Assembly (NCBI RefSeq): GCF_900089075.1
Contig: NZ_LT593746.1
Span: forward strand, 1,013,207-1,077,206
Direction of reading: 5' to 3'
Origin: Vaginella massiliensis
GTDB taxonomy: Bacteria; Bacteroidota; Bacteroidia; Flavobacteriales; Weeksellaceae
Length of the DNA: 64,000 nucleotides
In this document: in pieces, positions 27,487 through 36,776 of the stretch
How positions within the stretch are numbered: position 1 is the first letter of the stretch
Layout of the letters: the number at the start of each line of letters is the position of its first letter
Position numbers and translations under genes: made by a program
The notes under the pieces: generated by a model
What the model saw: only the letters and a program-made list of their open reading frames with translations
What the model was told of the DNA's origin: nothing
The model's database searches: none

Positions 27487-28761
27487 ATGATAGCACCTCT
27501 GGCCGAGCGAATGCGCCCCAAAACCTTGGAAGAATACATCAATCAAAAACATTTGGTTGGCGAAAACGCGCCCATCAAGATGATGTTGGAACACGGAATG
27601 GTATCTTCGATGATTTTTTGGGGACCTCCTGGCACAGGAAAAACAACGTTGGCTCAACTGGTTGCCGAATTGTCGGGTCGACCTTTTTATACCCTTAGCG
27701 CCATAAATGCAGGGGTGAAAGAGGTGCGCGATGTGATTGACAAAGCAAAAAGTCAGAATTTATTTTCTTCAGAAAAAAATCCTATTCTTTTTATAGATGA
27801 GATTCACCGATTCAATAAAACACAGCAAGACAGCCTATTGGGAGCGGTTGAGCGAGGTTTTATTACCCTCATTGGTGCTACAACCGAGAATCCGAGTTTC
27901 GAAGTTGTGCCTGCTTTGTTGTCGCGAGCTCAGGTTTATGTTTTGAATGAGTTGAATAAAGAAGACCTCGACGCTTTGTTGCAGCGGGCGATTAGAGAAG
28001 ATGAACAATTGAAAAAACGAGAAATTGAATTAGTTCAAACCGATGCACTTTTGCGTTATTCTGGAGGTGATGCACGCAAATTGCTCAATGGCTTGGAATT
28101 GGTTGTCAACAGTTTCGCATCGAACGAATCGATCACCATTACCAATGAGGTGGTACACGAACGCATACAACAAAATATGGCTCGCTACGATAAAACGGGC
28201 GAACAACATTACGACATCATTTCAGCGTTTATCAAATCGATAAGAGGATCTGATCCCAATGCGGCGGTGTATTGGTTGGCTCGAATGCTCGAAGGTGGCG
28301 AAGATGTGAAGTTTATTGCGAGAAGATTACTGATTTTAGCATCCGAGGATATCGGCAATGCCAATCCCACAGCGCTCATTTTAGCAAATAATACGTTTCA
28401 GGCGGTAAGCGTGATTGGGCATCCAGAGAGTAGGATAATTCTTAGTCAGTGCGCCATTTATCTTGCCAATTCGCCCAAAAGCAACGCTACCTATATGGCG
28501 ATAAATAAAGCCCAACAGCTCGTAAAACAAACGGGCGACTTAGCTGTGCCGCTTTGGTTGCGAAATGCTCCAACCAAATTGATGAAAGATCTGAATTATG
28601 GGCAAGATTATAAATATGCTCACGATTTTCCGAATAATTTTGTAGAACAAGAATTTTTACCTCAACAAATTTCTGGAACAAAATTTTACGTCCCAGGTGA
28701 TAATAAACGAGAACAGCAGGACGAACAAATGATAAGGTATCGATGGAAGTCTAAATATTGA
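27487..28761 (+). CDS. rarA: Replication-associated recombination protein A (MgsA/Rad50-independent AAA+ ATPase)
   Basis: AAA+ ATPase of the RarA/MgsA/WRNIP1 family that acts at stalled replication forks and is related to clamp loaders. The 424 residues show [20 protein letters not shown] at the N-terminus, Walker [10 protein letters not shown] (46-54), Walker [13 protein letters not shown] near 100, sensor 1 [13 protein letters not shown] and the sensor 2/lid region [14 protein letters not shown]. The C-terminal tetramerisation part has [20 protein letters not shown] and [14 protein letters not shown]. Single gene with promoter and terminator. Confidence 0.95.
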   Translation: MIAPLAERMRPKTLEEYINQKHLVGENAPIKMMLEHGMVSSMIFWGPPGTGKTTLAQLVAELSGRPFYTLSAINAGVKEVRDVIDKAKSQNLFSSEKNPILFIDEIHRFNKTQQDSLLGAVERGFITLIGATTENPSFEVVPALLSRAQVYVLNELNKEDLDALLQRAIREDEQLKKREIELVQTDALLRYSGGDARKLLNGLELVVNSFASNESITITNEVVHERIQQNMARYDKTGEQHYDIISAFIKSIRGSDPNAAVYWLARMLEGGEDVKFIARRLLILASEDIGNANPTALILANNTFQAVSVIGHPESRIILSQCAIYLANSPKSNATYMAINKAQQLVKQTGDLAVPLWLRNAPTKLMKDLNYGQDYKYAHDFPNNFVEQEFLPQQISGTKFYVPGDNKREQQDEQMIRYRWKSKY

Positions 28762-28801
28762 ACTACAATCTCAAATAAAAAAGGCTTAATTACAATCTCT
28801 T

Positions 28802-28833
28802 AAAGCTCGGTTATTGTTAGCTGAGCTTTTTTT
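28802..28833 (+). terminator. Terminator of rarA
   Basis: A 7-bp stem AAAGCTC with GAGCTTT, extended by weaker pairs, a loop of about 14 bases and a run of seven T residues, 41 bp after the stop. Confidence 0.7.
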
Positions 28834-28892
28834 ATGAAAAAAATCAGCTGTGATATTTTTAAAATTAATTTAGAATAAATAAAAAATAGGGA

Positions 28893-28900
28893 TATCTTTG
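28893..28900 (+). promoter_or_regulatory. -7 promoter element of the heme receptor operon
   Basis: TATCTTTG, an exact TAnnTTTG, 37 bp before the ATG at 28937. Confidence 0.55.
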
Positions 28901-28910
28901 CGTAAATTAA

Positions 28911-28930
28911 TATAGACTAAATATAAATAA
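28911..28930 (+). promoter_or_regulatory. Candidate operator shared with hmuT
   Basis: The sequence TATAGACTAAATATAAATAA lies just downstream of the predicted transcript start. A 19-base overlap matches the minus strand at 37676-37657, in the hmuT leader, at 16 of 19 positions. The same place relative to the promoter in both transcripts of one heme system suggests an iron- or heme-responsive repressor site (Fur or DtxR-like). The regulator is inference. Confidence 0.45.
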
Positions 28931-28936
28931 GAATAC

Positions 28937-31057
28937 ATGAGGATTTTATTCTGGATGATAACTGCTTTCGGTTGCACACCTGCACTGGCCCAGACACAAG
29001 ACTCCATTATCCTTGATACCGATCGAATAGAGTTGGAGCAGACAGTAGTTTCTGGACAATACAGTAAACAATCTGTAAAAAAATCCATCTACGAAGTCAA
29101 GGTGCTCAACCGAGATGTTTTAGAAAGATTGGCAGCAAATAATCTTGCCGATGTGCTCAATCAGACGCTAAATCTCACGGTAATAAACAACCCAAGTACT
29201 GGAAAATCGTCTATGAGCATGTTTGGCATGGGTGGACAATATTTTAAAGTTTTGGTCGATAACATTCCGCTTCTCAACGACGAAAGCTTAGGAAACCATA
29301 CCGACCTCACCCAACTCAGTCTAGAAGATATAGAGCAGATCGAAATTGTGGAAGGCGCAATGGGGGTAGATTATGGCGCAAACGCTTTGGCAGGAATCAT
29401 CAACATCATCACCAAGAAAAGAGGAAGAGCCAAGGTGGATATTTCGGCTTATATACAAGAAGAAACCATAAACAACGAGTACAACTTGAAAAACAAAGGG
29501 CGCCATATACAATCGCTGAAAATCGGACACGGTATCAATCCGAAATGGTATACAGAATTTAATTTTAATCATAATGATTTCAAAGGGTTTTGGGACAAAA
29601 AATTGGGGAAACACCATGCCGAAAACGATGGTAAAAGAGGTTATTCTTGGTTGCCAAAAACACAAAACAGTAGCAAGTTTTTGATGAGGCATTTCACCTC
29701 TACGCATCAGTTTTTTTATAGATTAGAATATTTTGATGAGAAGACAAATTACTACAATCCCATCGTACAGTTGAACGAGCAACCTTCTACGGCAACCAAC
29801 AACGCACTCTCAGAAGACACCCAATTCAATACGCGACGCCTTTATAATTTGTTCAATGCCAACGGAAGTTTTTCTGATGCTTGGCAATACGATTTTAGTT
29901 TATCTTATCAGAACCAAAAAAGAAAGCAGAAAAATTACCAATACTATATAGCATCGCAAACCGAAGACAATGTGCGTACTTCTATCTACGATAGCAGAGA
30001 GGCATTTTATTCTAAAGCTACCATGAGCAATATTGTACGAGATTCTAAATTCAATTTTCAGTTTGGGTACGAAATCAATTCGATTTTCGGTAAGGCAGCT
30101 CAACGAAAAGATATTTATGTAGAACCCATAGATCGCCAAGTGAATTCGTACGATTTTTTTGTGTCGTCTGAAGTTAATTTCACCCCAAAATTTTCTGTCC
30201 GACCAGGCTATAGAGCCATGTTTTCTAATCTTTTTCAGACGCAACATGCGGCAAGTTTGAGTGCAAAACTGATGTTGCCACAAGATTTCGAGTTTAGAGT
30301 GATTGCTGGGACAGCGCCAAGAAATCCCGATTACGACGAACTGTTTACTTATTTTGTAGACGTTAACCACGATTTACAAGGAAATCCAGACCTGAAACCC
30401 GAAAGCGGAAATTCGGTCTTTTTACACCTGAAAAAAAATTGGTACAAAGAACACTCGTCTTATGTTCAAAAACTATCGGCATGGAAAATTCATCTGCACG
30501 ATAAAATAGAACTCATGGCGGTGAGTTTGTCTCCACTCAAATACAAGTATATCAATGTGGATCAATACGATACGCAAGGTTTGACCTATAGCTCAGACTG
30601 GAATTACAAATCGTTTCAGTTGAGTGCAGGGCTTTCTGTAACCGGCATAAAACAAAGTCTTGCCGAGGAAGCCAACGTAGACGAAAAATATTTTTATACC
30701 ACGAATTTCAATATCAGTGCTTCATATCTCATCCCGTCTATCGAAACTACGTTTTCTGTTTTTTATAAATTCAATGGGAAACAAGAACTCTACAGAGAAG
30801 ACGGACAACTTGGGTCGCAAGTCTCTTATGTAAAAGGGATACAAGGTGCCTACAGTTGGATGGATGCGTCGATTCGTCAGAAATTTTTCGATAAAAAATT
30901 AGAATTGGTTTTAGGTGCAAGAAACCTTTTCGATGTGACAACCATTACCAATACCACGCAGGCTGCCAGCGGGCACGCCGCAGCGAGTAGCTCTATCATG
31001 CTTGGTTATGGACGATCTTACTTTTTAAAAATACTTTATAACTTGAAATTCAATTAA
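28937..31057 (+). CDS. hmuR: TonB-dependent heme receptor, HmuR-like
   Basis: Outer-membrane gated barrel of 706 residues. The signal peptide is MRILFWMITAFGCTPALA then Q. The plug domain (about 40-150) has YEVKVLNRDVLERLAANNLA, DIEQIEIVEGAMGVDYGANA and GIINIITKK, all standard for the family. The 22-strand barrel ends in a long strand with YFLKILYNLKFN, a slightly atypical C-terminus ending Phe-Asn. There is no CarboxypepD-type N-terminal extension. The gene is 2 bp before an HmuY lipoprotein gene and opposite hmuTUVS, so heme or a hemoprotein is the likely substrate. The gene symbol is by context with HmuY. Confidence 0.85.
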   Translation: MRILFWMITAFGCTPALAQTQDSIILDTDRIELEQTVVSGQYSKQSVKKSIYEVKVLNRDVLERLAANNLADVLNQTLNLTVINNPSTGKSSMSMFGMGGQYFKVLVDNIPLLNDESLGNHTDLTQLSLEDIEQIEIVEGAMGVDYGANALAGIINIITKKRGRAKVDISAYIQEETINNEYNLKNKGRHIQSLKIGHGINPKWYTEFNFNHNDFKGFWDKKLGKHHAENDGKRGYSWLPKTQNSSKFLMRHFTSTHQFFYRLEYFDEKTNYYNPIVQLNEQPSTATNNALSEDTQFNTRRLYNLFNANGSFSDAWQYDFSLSYQNQKRKQKNYQYYIASQTEDNVRTSIYDSREAFYSKATMSNIVRDSKFNFQFGYEINSIFGKAAQRKDIYVEPIDRQVNSYDFFVSSEVNFTPKFSVRPGYRAMFSNLFQTQHAASLSAKLMLPQDFEFRVIAGTAPRNPDYDELFTYFVDVNHDLQGNPDLKPESGNSVFLHLKKNWYKEHSSYVQKLSAWKIHLHDKIELMAVSLSPLKYKYINVDQYDTQGLTYSSDWNYKSFQLSAGLSVTGIKQSLAEEANVDEKYFYTTNFNISASYLIPSIETTFSVFYKFNGKQELYREDGQLGSQVSYVKGIQGAYSWMDASIRQKFFDKKLELVLGARNLFDVTTITNTTQAASGHAAASSSIMLGYGRSYFLKILYNLKFN

Positions 31058-31059
31058 TT

Positions 31060-32460
31060 ATGCCTAGATATTTTTGGATATTGCCACTTTTTACCATGCT
31101 GTTGTTTTCGGCTTGTATCGATGACGAACAGCCTTTGCTAGAGCCTTTTGTGATTGCTTTTGCAGACCAATCGCTCAACTATTCGAAAATTCAGAACGAA
31201 CAAATCATCAACTTAGATTTCTCTAAACCTGCCAGTAAAAGCGGAGCAGTAGTCATCGAAATCATTGAAGAAAATGCAACTTACGACAGCGATTATACGA
31301 CCTCGCCAAAGGCAGAAAACTTGCAATTGCGTATACCATACGAGAAAAATACCACTAGCCTTAGTTTTTCTTTTACCAACCTTATTTATCCATTTGATAG
31401 AGCCGATAAGCGAGTTCAATTTAAAATAAAAAATGTAGAAACCGCTGAAACTTTTTCTATACAAGGGTATAACACGCTTGTCATTTCTTTCGAGGCTTCG
31501 ATTGGAGCTACGTTGTCGCCAAACGTTGGCGGACCCAACGAACCCAACCAAGTTTATTTAGACCTGAGCGAAGAGCAAATGTTCGCCTTTAGACGAGACC
31601 AATGGGATTTGGGATTCTATAGCGGAGACGATTTTCGGGTTATCATCAACGGTTCTATTTATATGGCAACCAAACAGTTATCGGTTACAGATATAGATCA
31701 GGTGACCGAAAATCAGGTGAGAATTTTCTATTCAGAAGTTGCAGTAGGAACATTTGATGCGCAAAATGCCGCTTATGTCGATCATCCGTCTGGCGATCTC
31801 AGACAAACTGCTATTGCAACCATAGCAGATGAAGACGAAGAAAACAAAGTCTACCTCTTGAACTTGGGTTACGAAGTAGGAACCATTACGCCGCCATTAG
31901 GTTCTGTTGCCGTTACGGGTGACCATAGAGGTTGGATGAAAATAAGAGTGCTCAAAAGAAACGGTAATTATCTTCTGCAATATGCAAAAGTAAACGAGAC
32001 CACGCATCAAGAAATTGAAATCTCTAAAGCATCTGCAACCAATTTTAGTTTTGTAAATCTCTTGACAGGAAAAATGGTTGAAGCTCAACCCGAATCTTCA
32101 AAGTGGGACCTCTGTTTCACGGTATTTACAACGGTGATAGATGGAAACGGATCGTACGGAAACTCAGATTATGTGATTCACAACCGATTGGGTGGTGCAA
32201 AAGTGTATGTGGTAAACGAAACCAACGAAATGACTTTCTCTAATTTTTCTAGAACGATGATCGACGAGTCTAAATTTTCGGAGGACGTACGAACCATTGG
32301 CAGTACCTGGCGAAATGTTTTCGATGGTACAGTGGTGAATAATAAATTCTACGTGCTGAGAGATCCTGACGGATATTATTACAAAATAAGATTCTTGAAT
32401 CTGAAAAGTTCGACAGGCGAGAGAGGTTATCCGAGATTAGAATATCAACTTATACCGTAA
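31060..32460 (+). CDS. hmuY: HmuY family heme-binding lipoprotein
   Basis: A 466-residue lipoprotein with the lipobox cysteine C19 in LLFSACIDDE. An N-terminal Ig/Calx-like domain (about 25-145) comes first, then the HmuY region (about 165-466) with RRDQWDLGFYSGDDFRVIIN, SSKWDLCFTVFT, YVIHNRLGGAKVY and IGSTWRNVFDG. HmuY proteins of Porphyromonas and relatives take heme from host hemoproteins and pass it to the TonB receptor HmuR, whose gene is directly upstream. The heme ligands cannot be assigned without alignment. The Ig-like extension makes it about twice the size of P. gingivalis HmuY, as is usual in flavobacteria. Confidence 0.85.
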   Translation: MPRYFWILPLFTMLLFSACIDDEQPLLEPFVIAFADQSLNYSKIQNEQIINLDFSKPASKSGAVVIEIIEENATYDSDYTTSPKAENLQLRIPYEKNTTSLSFSFTNLIYPFDRADKRVQFKIKNVETAETFSIQGYNTLVISFEASIGATLSPNVGGPNEPNQVYLDLSEEQMFAFRRDQWDLGFYSGDDFRVIINGSIYMATKQLSVTDIDQVTENQVRIFYSEVAVGTFDAQNAAYVDHPSGDLRQTAIATIADEDEENKVYLLNLGYEVGTITPPLGSVAVTGDHRGWMKIRVLKRNGNYLLQYAKVNETTHQEIEISKASATNFSFVNLLTGKMVEAQPESSKWDLCFTVFTTVIDGNGSYGNSDYVIHNRLGGAKVYVVNETNEMTFSNFSRTMIDESKFSEDVRTIGSTWRNVFDGTVVNNKFYVLRDPDGYYYKIRFLNLKSSTGERGYPRLEYQLIP

Positions 32461-32499
32461 AAAATATCAGACAGTAAACTATCATAAAATTTATAAATC

Positions 32500-33741
32500 A
32501 TGAAAAAAAAGTATACTCTTTTTAGTGCAGCTTTTCTAATGGTTCTTAGCCTACAGGCTCAAACAGTAAATGGTGAAATTACCATGGGACAAGGCTACCA
32601 AAACGACGTATTTTTTGGATTAGAAAACCAATCAAAACTCGAGGTTAATCGCAATGATTGGGATTTAGCATTTTTCAGAAAATCGATGTTTGGCTTGGGA
32701 ATCCGTGTAAACCACGGCAAAGGAATTCAGGTTTTCGAAGCCTCTAATTCTTTGTCAGACTGGGCATCCATCCAACCATCCAACGAGGGTTCTTGGGAAG
32801 AGCTTTTCAATAGTGTAGAAAACTGGGAAAACGGCGCACTCAACCAAGGATCTGCAACCTATGGTTGGGGTGAGTATGATATGACCACGCACCACGTAAA
32901 CGGAAAAGTAATTTTTGTTCTGAAATACGACAATGGTGATTATGCAAAATTGCGCATCGATAAATTGGCTTATGGAACTTACACTTTCACCTTTGCTAAG
33001 TGGGAAAATGGAGCTTGGGGCGCAGACCAAACCGTAAGCATCGAACAGAATACAACGCAAAATCGTATTTTCAACTACTATAATCTTTCTACCCAAACAA
33101 TTGTAAATGCCGAAGCTGAGGATAGCCAATGGGAAATGAAATTTACCAAATACCTTACGCCGATTGCTTATCAGGGAGGAACAACGATGTATCCTGTAAC
33201 GGGCGTTCTACATTCAGATTTGGTGATAGTAGCCAAAACAGAAAGCGGAAATCCTGCCAATGAAGACGTTTACAAAGCGGCAATCAACACTATCGGTTAC
33301 GATTGGAAAACTTTCAACGGCGCGACTTACACTTTGAGCAACGCGAATTATTTTATAAAAAATACCAAAACAAACAAAATCTATCGTTTGAAATTCACAG
33401 GATTCGAAGGAAGTTCAACTGGTAAGGTAAGTTTTGATTACGAAGATGTTACAGACGCTTTAGGTGTTTCTGATGTGCAAACTACCAATTTCGATGTGTA
33501 TAGCATTCAGAACGAGCCAAAAACGATTCAGATAGCATTTAATAGTCAATTTTCATCCAATGAAAATATTTTGCTCAGCATTTTCAACATGAACGGACAA
33601 ATGGTACACCAAGAAAACTATCGTCCAACTTCGCAATTTGCAACCAAGAAAATAAACCTTTCGAAGTTGCCAGCCGGAGTTTATTTGGTGAATGTAGAAA
33701 GTAACGGCATTAAAAAATCTAAGAAAATCGTTCTGCGATAA
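32500..33741 (+). CDS. Secreted HmuY-like protein with T9SS type A sorting domain
   Basis: A 413-residue secreted protein: signal peptide (MKKKYTLFSAAFLMVLSLQA then Q), a body of about 300 residues, and a C-terminal type A sorting domain (about 335-413) with NILLSIFNMNGQMVHQENY, LPAGVYLVNVESNG and a basic end KKSKKIVLR. The body resembles the HmuY gene upstream: NRNDWDLAFFR against RRDQWDLGFYS, DSQWEMKF against SKWDLCF, and INTIGYDWKTFNG against VRTIGSTWRNVFDG. It is therefore probably a second HmuY-type protein, released or anchored at the surface through T9SS rather than lipid-anchored. It lies 39 bp after hmuY in the same operon. A role as a secreted hemophore is inference. Confidence 0.83.
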   Translation: MKKKYTLFSAAFLMVLSLQAQTVNGEITMGQGYQNDVFFGLENQSKLEVNRNDWDLAFFRKSMFGLGIRVNHGKGIQVFEASNSLSDWASIQPSNEGSWEELFNSVENWENGALNQGSATYGWGEYDMTTHHVNGKVIFVLKYDNGDYAKLRIDKLAYGTYTFTFAKWENGAWGADQTVSIEQNTTQNRIFNYYNLSTQTIVNAEAEDSQWEMKFTKYLTPIAYQGGTTMYPVTGVLHSDLVIVAKTESGNPANEDVYKAAINTIGYDWKTFNGATYTLSNANYFIKNTKTNKIYRLKFTGFEGSSTGKVSFDYEDVTDALGVSDVQTTNFDVYSIQNEPKTIQIAFNSQFSSNENILLSIFNMNGQMVHQENYRPTSQFATKKINLSKLPAGVYLVNVESNGIKKSKKIVLR

Positions 33742-33772
33742 TTTCTGTGTGTTTAATCTCTATTATCTTGTG

Positions 33773-33808
33773 AAGGTTGTCTTTCGTTGTAAAAGACAAC
33801 CTTTTTTT
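33773..33808 (+). terminator. Terminator of the hmuR-hmuY operon
   Basis: A 12-bp stem (AAGGTTGTCTTT with AAAGACAACCTT), a short loop and a T-run, 31 bp after the stop. Confidence 0.85.
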
Positions 33809-33833
33809 GTGCGATTTGTTTTGATTCAATAGC

Positions 33834-33869
33834 ATAAAAAACCCGATTCTAATTATCGATAGAATCGGG
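33834..33869 (-). terminator. Terminator of the hmuTUVS operon
   Basis: A perfect 10-bp stem (CCCGATTCTA with TAGAATCGGG) and an 8-base loop; the minus strand continues with six T residues. It lies 26 bp after the hmuS stop. Confidence 0.85.
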
Positions 33870-33895
33870 CTTGGAAAAACAATTAATATGGAAGA

Positions 33896-34930
33896 TTACA
33901 GTTCTGCAACGGTTTGTTGCCAATCTTCCAATTCGGGAATGCCGGGTTTTCGCTGTCCGAAAAATTGAACAATAAGTTCGCCTTTTTTATTGAAAGCTTC
34001 GATAGAGGTCACCACGCCATCTTCGGTTGGTTTACGCACAATCCATGCACTTTCTATTTTGTCCATAGCCAAATGCATATTGAAGTCTGCATCCATTATA
34101 TTATACCATTGTTCGTGCCACATCAATTTATTGATTTTCCCAGAATGTATTTGTATCATGCCTTTATTGCCAATGAATACCATGATTGGTATTTTTTTTT
34201 CAGCTGCTTTTTCTAAGGCATTTATAATTTTATTTGATTCAATTTTTTGAGCATGATAATCCGATGGTGCCAAGCGCATGGCTTGCGTTCTGCTGACATC
34301 AAATTTTTTCAGCATCATAAAAAAATCATGAGTATCCTTTAAATCCAACCAAGCTTTCTGAAAAGCTGCTACTTCTATTTGCTGGTCTGGTTTTTCCTCA
34401 GTAATTGTTTCTTGATAGTTTATTTTTTCTGCTGAATTTTGGTCTTCGCTTTTGAATTTTTCTACCAATTTTTCGTACGCAATCACGCTACTTTGTGGCG
34501 TGAGATAGATTTTGTGAACCGCCGAACCGTCTTTCCCGAAAAATTGTAAACTTCTTCGGTCTCCGTTTTTCGTAGCTTCTACCACAGCGAATGCGCTTTG
34601 CCAAAACGCCGGGAAAATCCTAAGGTCGATGTCTTCGCCCACAAAAAGATGTGCGTGCGGCGAGCTGAAGTCAGGGTTTAGGTAAACACCTTTTCGTTCG
34701 TGTACAGCCTCGTCGTTGCGAGTAAGTGCCATTACTTTCCCGAGGCTTTCTATCTCAAGTAAAATCTCGGAGAATTTGGGTTCTAATCGGGTAACTCCTT
34801 TGCCCAATTGCAGGCAAAGCAATTCTACTTCGCTTACGCCAAGCGCTTTTGCAACGTTTCTTATGCGTAAATTGGGTTGCTCTTTTTTCAGCAAATCCCA
34901 CTGTTCTTGTAATGAAATGGTTGAGTTCAT
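33896..34930 (-). CDS. hmuS: Hemin-degrading/heme-binding protein, HmuS (HemS/ChuS) family
   Basis: Cytoplasmic two-domain heme protein of 344 residues with this start. The tandem repeats begin with LRIRNVAKALGVSEVELLCL and, in the second half, with LKDTHDFFMMLKKFDVSRTQ. The His in DTHDFF matches the proximal heme ligand of Yersinia HemS and E. coli ChuS. Other family text is ERKGVYLN, FFGKDGSAVHKIYL and AWIVRKPTEDGVVTSIE. It receives heme from the ABC importer and degrades or chaperones it. The frame extends 7 codons upstream to a TTG overlapping the hmuV stop, but the ATG at 34930 is preferred. A run of 14 A residues lies just before this ATG. Confidence 0.9.
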   Translation of the reverse strand: MNSTISLQEQWDLLKKEQPNLRIRNVAKALGVSEVELLCLQLGKGVTRLEPKFSEILLEIESLGKVMALTRNDEAVHERKGVYLNPDFSSPHAHLFVGEDIDLRIFPAFWQSAFAVVEATKNGDRRSLQFFGKDGSAVHKIYLTPQSSVIAYEKLVEKFKSEDQNSAEKINYQETITEEKPDQQIEVAAFQKAWLDLKDTHDFFMMLKKFDVSRTQAMRLAPSDYHAQKIESNKIINALEKAAEKKIPIMVFIGNKGMIQIHSGKINKLMWHEQWYNIMDADFNMHLAMDKIESAWIVRKPTEDGVVTSIEAFNKKGELIVQFFGQRKPGIPELEDWQQTVAEL

Positions 34931-34931
34931 A

Positions 34932-34945
34932 TTTTTTTTTTTTTT
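34932..34945 (-). repeat. 14-bp A-tract between hmuV and hmuS
   Basis: On the minus strand 14 consecutive A residues link the TAA of hmuV to the ATG of hmuS; the first two belong to the stop codon. Length variation by slippage would change only the spacing to the hmuS start, or the short TTG extension. No Shine-Dalgarno sequence is visible. Confidence 0.7.
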
Positions 34946-35717
34946 ATCCAAAGACGATATATGGTCTGTTGGTTACAGGGTTAGCGATTATTTTACAGGG
35001 AAATTGATATACATTTTCTATATTTTCTTGCCGAAAAACTTTTTCGGGCGTATCGTACATTTTTATTTCACCGTTTTGCATGAGCACTACATCGTCGGCA
35101 AATTGTGCAGCGAGATTGAGGTCGTGCAAGACGGCAATTGCGGTGTTGTTGTTTTGGGTAAATTCTTTAATGGTTCGTAGAATTTTGAACTGATGGGCTA
35201 TATCGAGGTTGTTCAACGGTTCGTCTAAGAAGACTAATTTTTCTTTGGTTTTATTTTCTACTTGTGCAAAAATTCTCGCCAAGTGTACCCGTTGTTTTTC
35301 ACCACCAGAGAGCTGATTGTAGTCACGGTTTGCTAAGTGGGCAATTTCGGTTTTTTGCATCCAAAAATTGGCAGCTTCAACATCATCTTTGTTGGGTTGA
35401 TGATGAAAATAAGGATAACGCCCCATGAACAAAATATCTTTCACTTTCAATGGGATGTCGTTTTGTTGCTGTTGAGAAAATTTTGCTTTCTGACACGCCA
35501 AATCGTTTATACACCATTCTTTGTAGGATTTCCCTTTGAAGCAGGTGCAGTTCATTTTCGGATCGATTTCGTTTGCCAAATAGTTGAGCAAAGAACTTTT
35601 GCCAGCTCCATTCGGGCCGATAATTGCGATCATTCTTCCTTTTGTTGCACTGAAATCTATATTTTTCAGGATAGAAGCAGTTTTAGATGGGAAACGAATA
35701 TGTTCTGCTCGAATCAT
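34944..35717 (-). CDS. hmuV: Heme ABC transporter ATP-binding protein
   Basis: ATPase of the heme importer, 257 residues. Walker A is GPNGAGKSS (about 34-42), the Q-loop region is SQQQQNDIPLKVKDILF, the signature is LSGGEKQRVHLAR, Walker B is LVFLDEPLNNLD and the switch His is in VLHDLNLAAQF. The length and wording fit HmuV/FecE-type proteins. It overlaps hmuU by 4 bp (ATGA) and its stop abuts the A-tract before hmuS. It works with HmuU in the inner membrane and HmuT in the periplasm. Confidence 0.93.
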   Translation of the reverse strand: MIRAEHIRFPSKTASILKNIDFSATKGRMIAIIGPNGAGKSSLLNYLANEIDPKMNCTCFKGKSYKEWCINDLACQKAKFSQQQQNDIPLKVKDILFMGRYPYFHHQPNKDDVEAANFWMQKTEIAHLANRDYNQLSGGEKQRVHLARIFAQVENKTKEKLVFLDEPLNNLDIAHQFKILRTIKEFTQNNNTAIAVLHDLNLAAQFADDVVLMQNGEIKMYDTPEKVFRQENIENVYQFPCKIIANPVTNRPYIVFG

Positions 35718-36748
35718 GATAAACTTTTTTTGTATTTAAATAATATCGACATGAAAACTGGAGCACCCATCAACGAGGTCAGGATGCCAATCGGTATCTC
35801 TGCTGGGGCAACGATAATTCTGCTCAAGGTGTCTGCGACGATTACCAATAAAGCTCCTAAAATTGCAGATAGCGGAAGCATATAAGTAAAATTGGATAGA
35901 AACTTTAGTCGTAAAATATAAGGAACAATCAGTCCTACAAAGCCTATAGTCCCTGTAAAAGACACTATACTGCCCACAATGAGTGCAGAGAATAGGATGA
36001 TTTTTTTCTTAGACGATTCTATATCGATGCCAATATGCATGGCATTTTTTTCGCCCAAAAGCATGGCATTCAGTGTTTTTCCCATTGGCATAAGAAAGAT
36101 GAATCCAAAAAACAAAATCGTGCTGAGGATTCCAATCGAATACCAATTGGCGGCTGCCAAACTCCCCAACGTCCAAAAAGTAAGATTTCTCAACTCGTCT
36201 TCTGTCGAAATATAGGTGAGCAATCCAGTACCAGCCCCACAAAGTGCCGAAATGGCGACTCCCGAAAGTAAAAGCAGCGAAATATTGGTTTGCCCATTTT
36301 TCGATGATATTTTATACACTAGCAAGATGGTGAGCAAAGCACCAATAAACGCCATGATACTGAGTAGAAAATAGTGTAAAACTTTGGGTAGGAAAGTATA
36401 AAGATGCTGCCCCAATACGATGGTAATTGCGGCAAACAAAATAGAGCCAGAAGTAATACCGATAAGGTCTGGAGAAGCCAACGGATTTTTGAAAATTCCT
36501 TGCAAACATGTCCCCGTTACCGCCAAGCCACTTCCTACCAAAATAGCCATCAATATGCGAGGCAATCTCAAATCGAACAAAACATAAGCGTCGCTTTCGT
36601 TTGTTATTTTCTTCATCGAAAAAAGACTTTTTATATGTTCTGTAATCGGGATATTGAACTCGTATACGCCGATGAATAGCGCGGTAATAGAAACTAGCAG
36701 CGTGATGAGACTCAAAGAAATGATGTAAAATCTTAGCTTTTGGTGCAT
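35714..36748 (-). CDS. hmuU: Heme ABC transporter permease (FecCD family)
   Basis: Inner-membrane permease of the BtuC/FecCD type with 344 residues and about nine or ten helices. Family motifs seen are LRLPRILMAILVGSGLAVTG, CLQGIFKNPLASPDLIGITSG near residue 85 and, at the cytoplasmic coupling region, GFVGLIVPYILR with GADTLSRI-like VADTLSRI. The final GAPVFMSILFKYK is also typical. It sits between hmuT (28 bp upstream) and hmuV (4-bp overlap). Confidence 0.93.
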   Translation of the reverse strand: MHQKLRFYIISLSLITLLVSITALFIGVYEFNIPITEHIKSLFSMKKITNESDAYVLFDLRLPRILMAILVGSGLAVTGTCLQGIFKNPLASPDLIGITSGSILFAAITIVLGQHLYTFLPKVLHYFLLSIMAFIGALLTILLVYKISSKNGQTNISLLLLSGVAISALCGAGTGLLTYISTEDELRNLTFWTLGSLAAANWYSIGILSTILFFGFIFLMPMGKTLNAMLLGEKNAMHIGIDIESSKKKIILFSALIVGSIVSFTGTIGFVGLIVPYILRLKFLSNFTYMLPLSAILGALLVIVADTLSRIIVAPAEIPIGILTSLMGAPVFMSILFKYKKSLS

Positions 36749-36776
36749 CTTTTTTTAGCTTTTATTTTATTGGGCT

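Noticed and set aside
34931-34951. Longer hmuS start at a TTG at 34951
   Set aside because: It would overlap the hmuV stop and translate the A-tract into a Lys run; the ATG at 34930 fits the family better.
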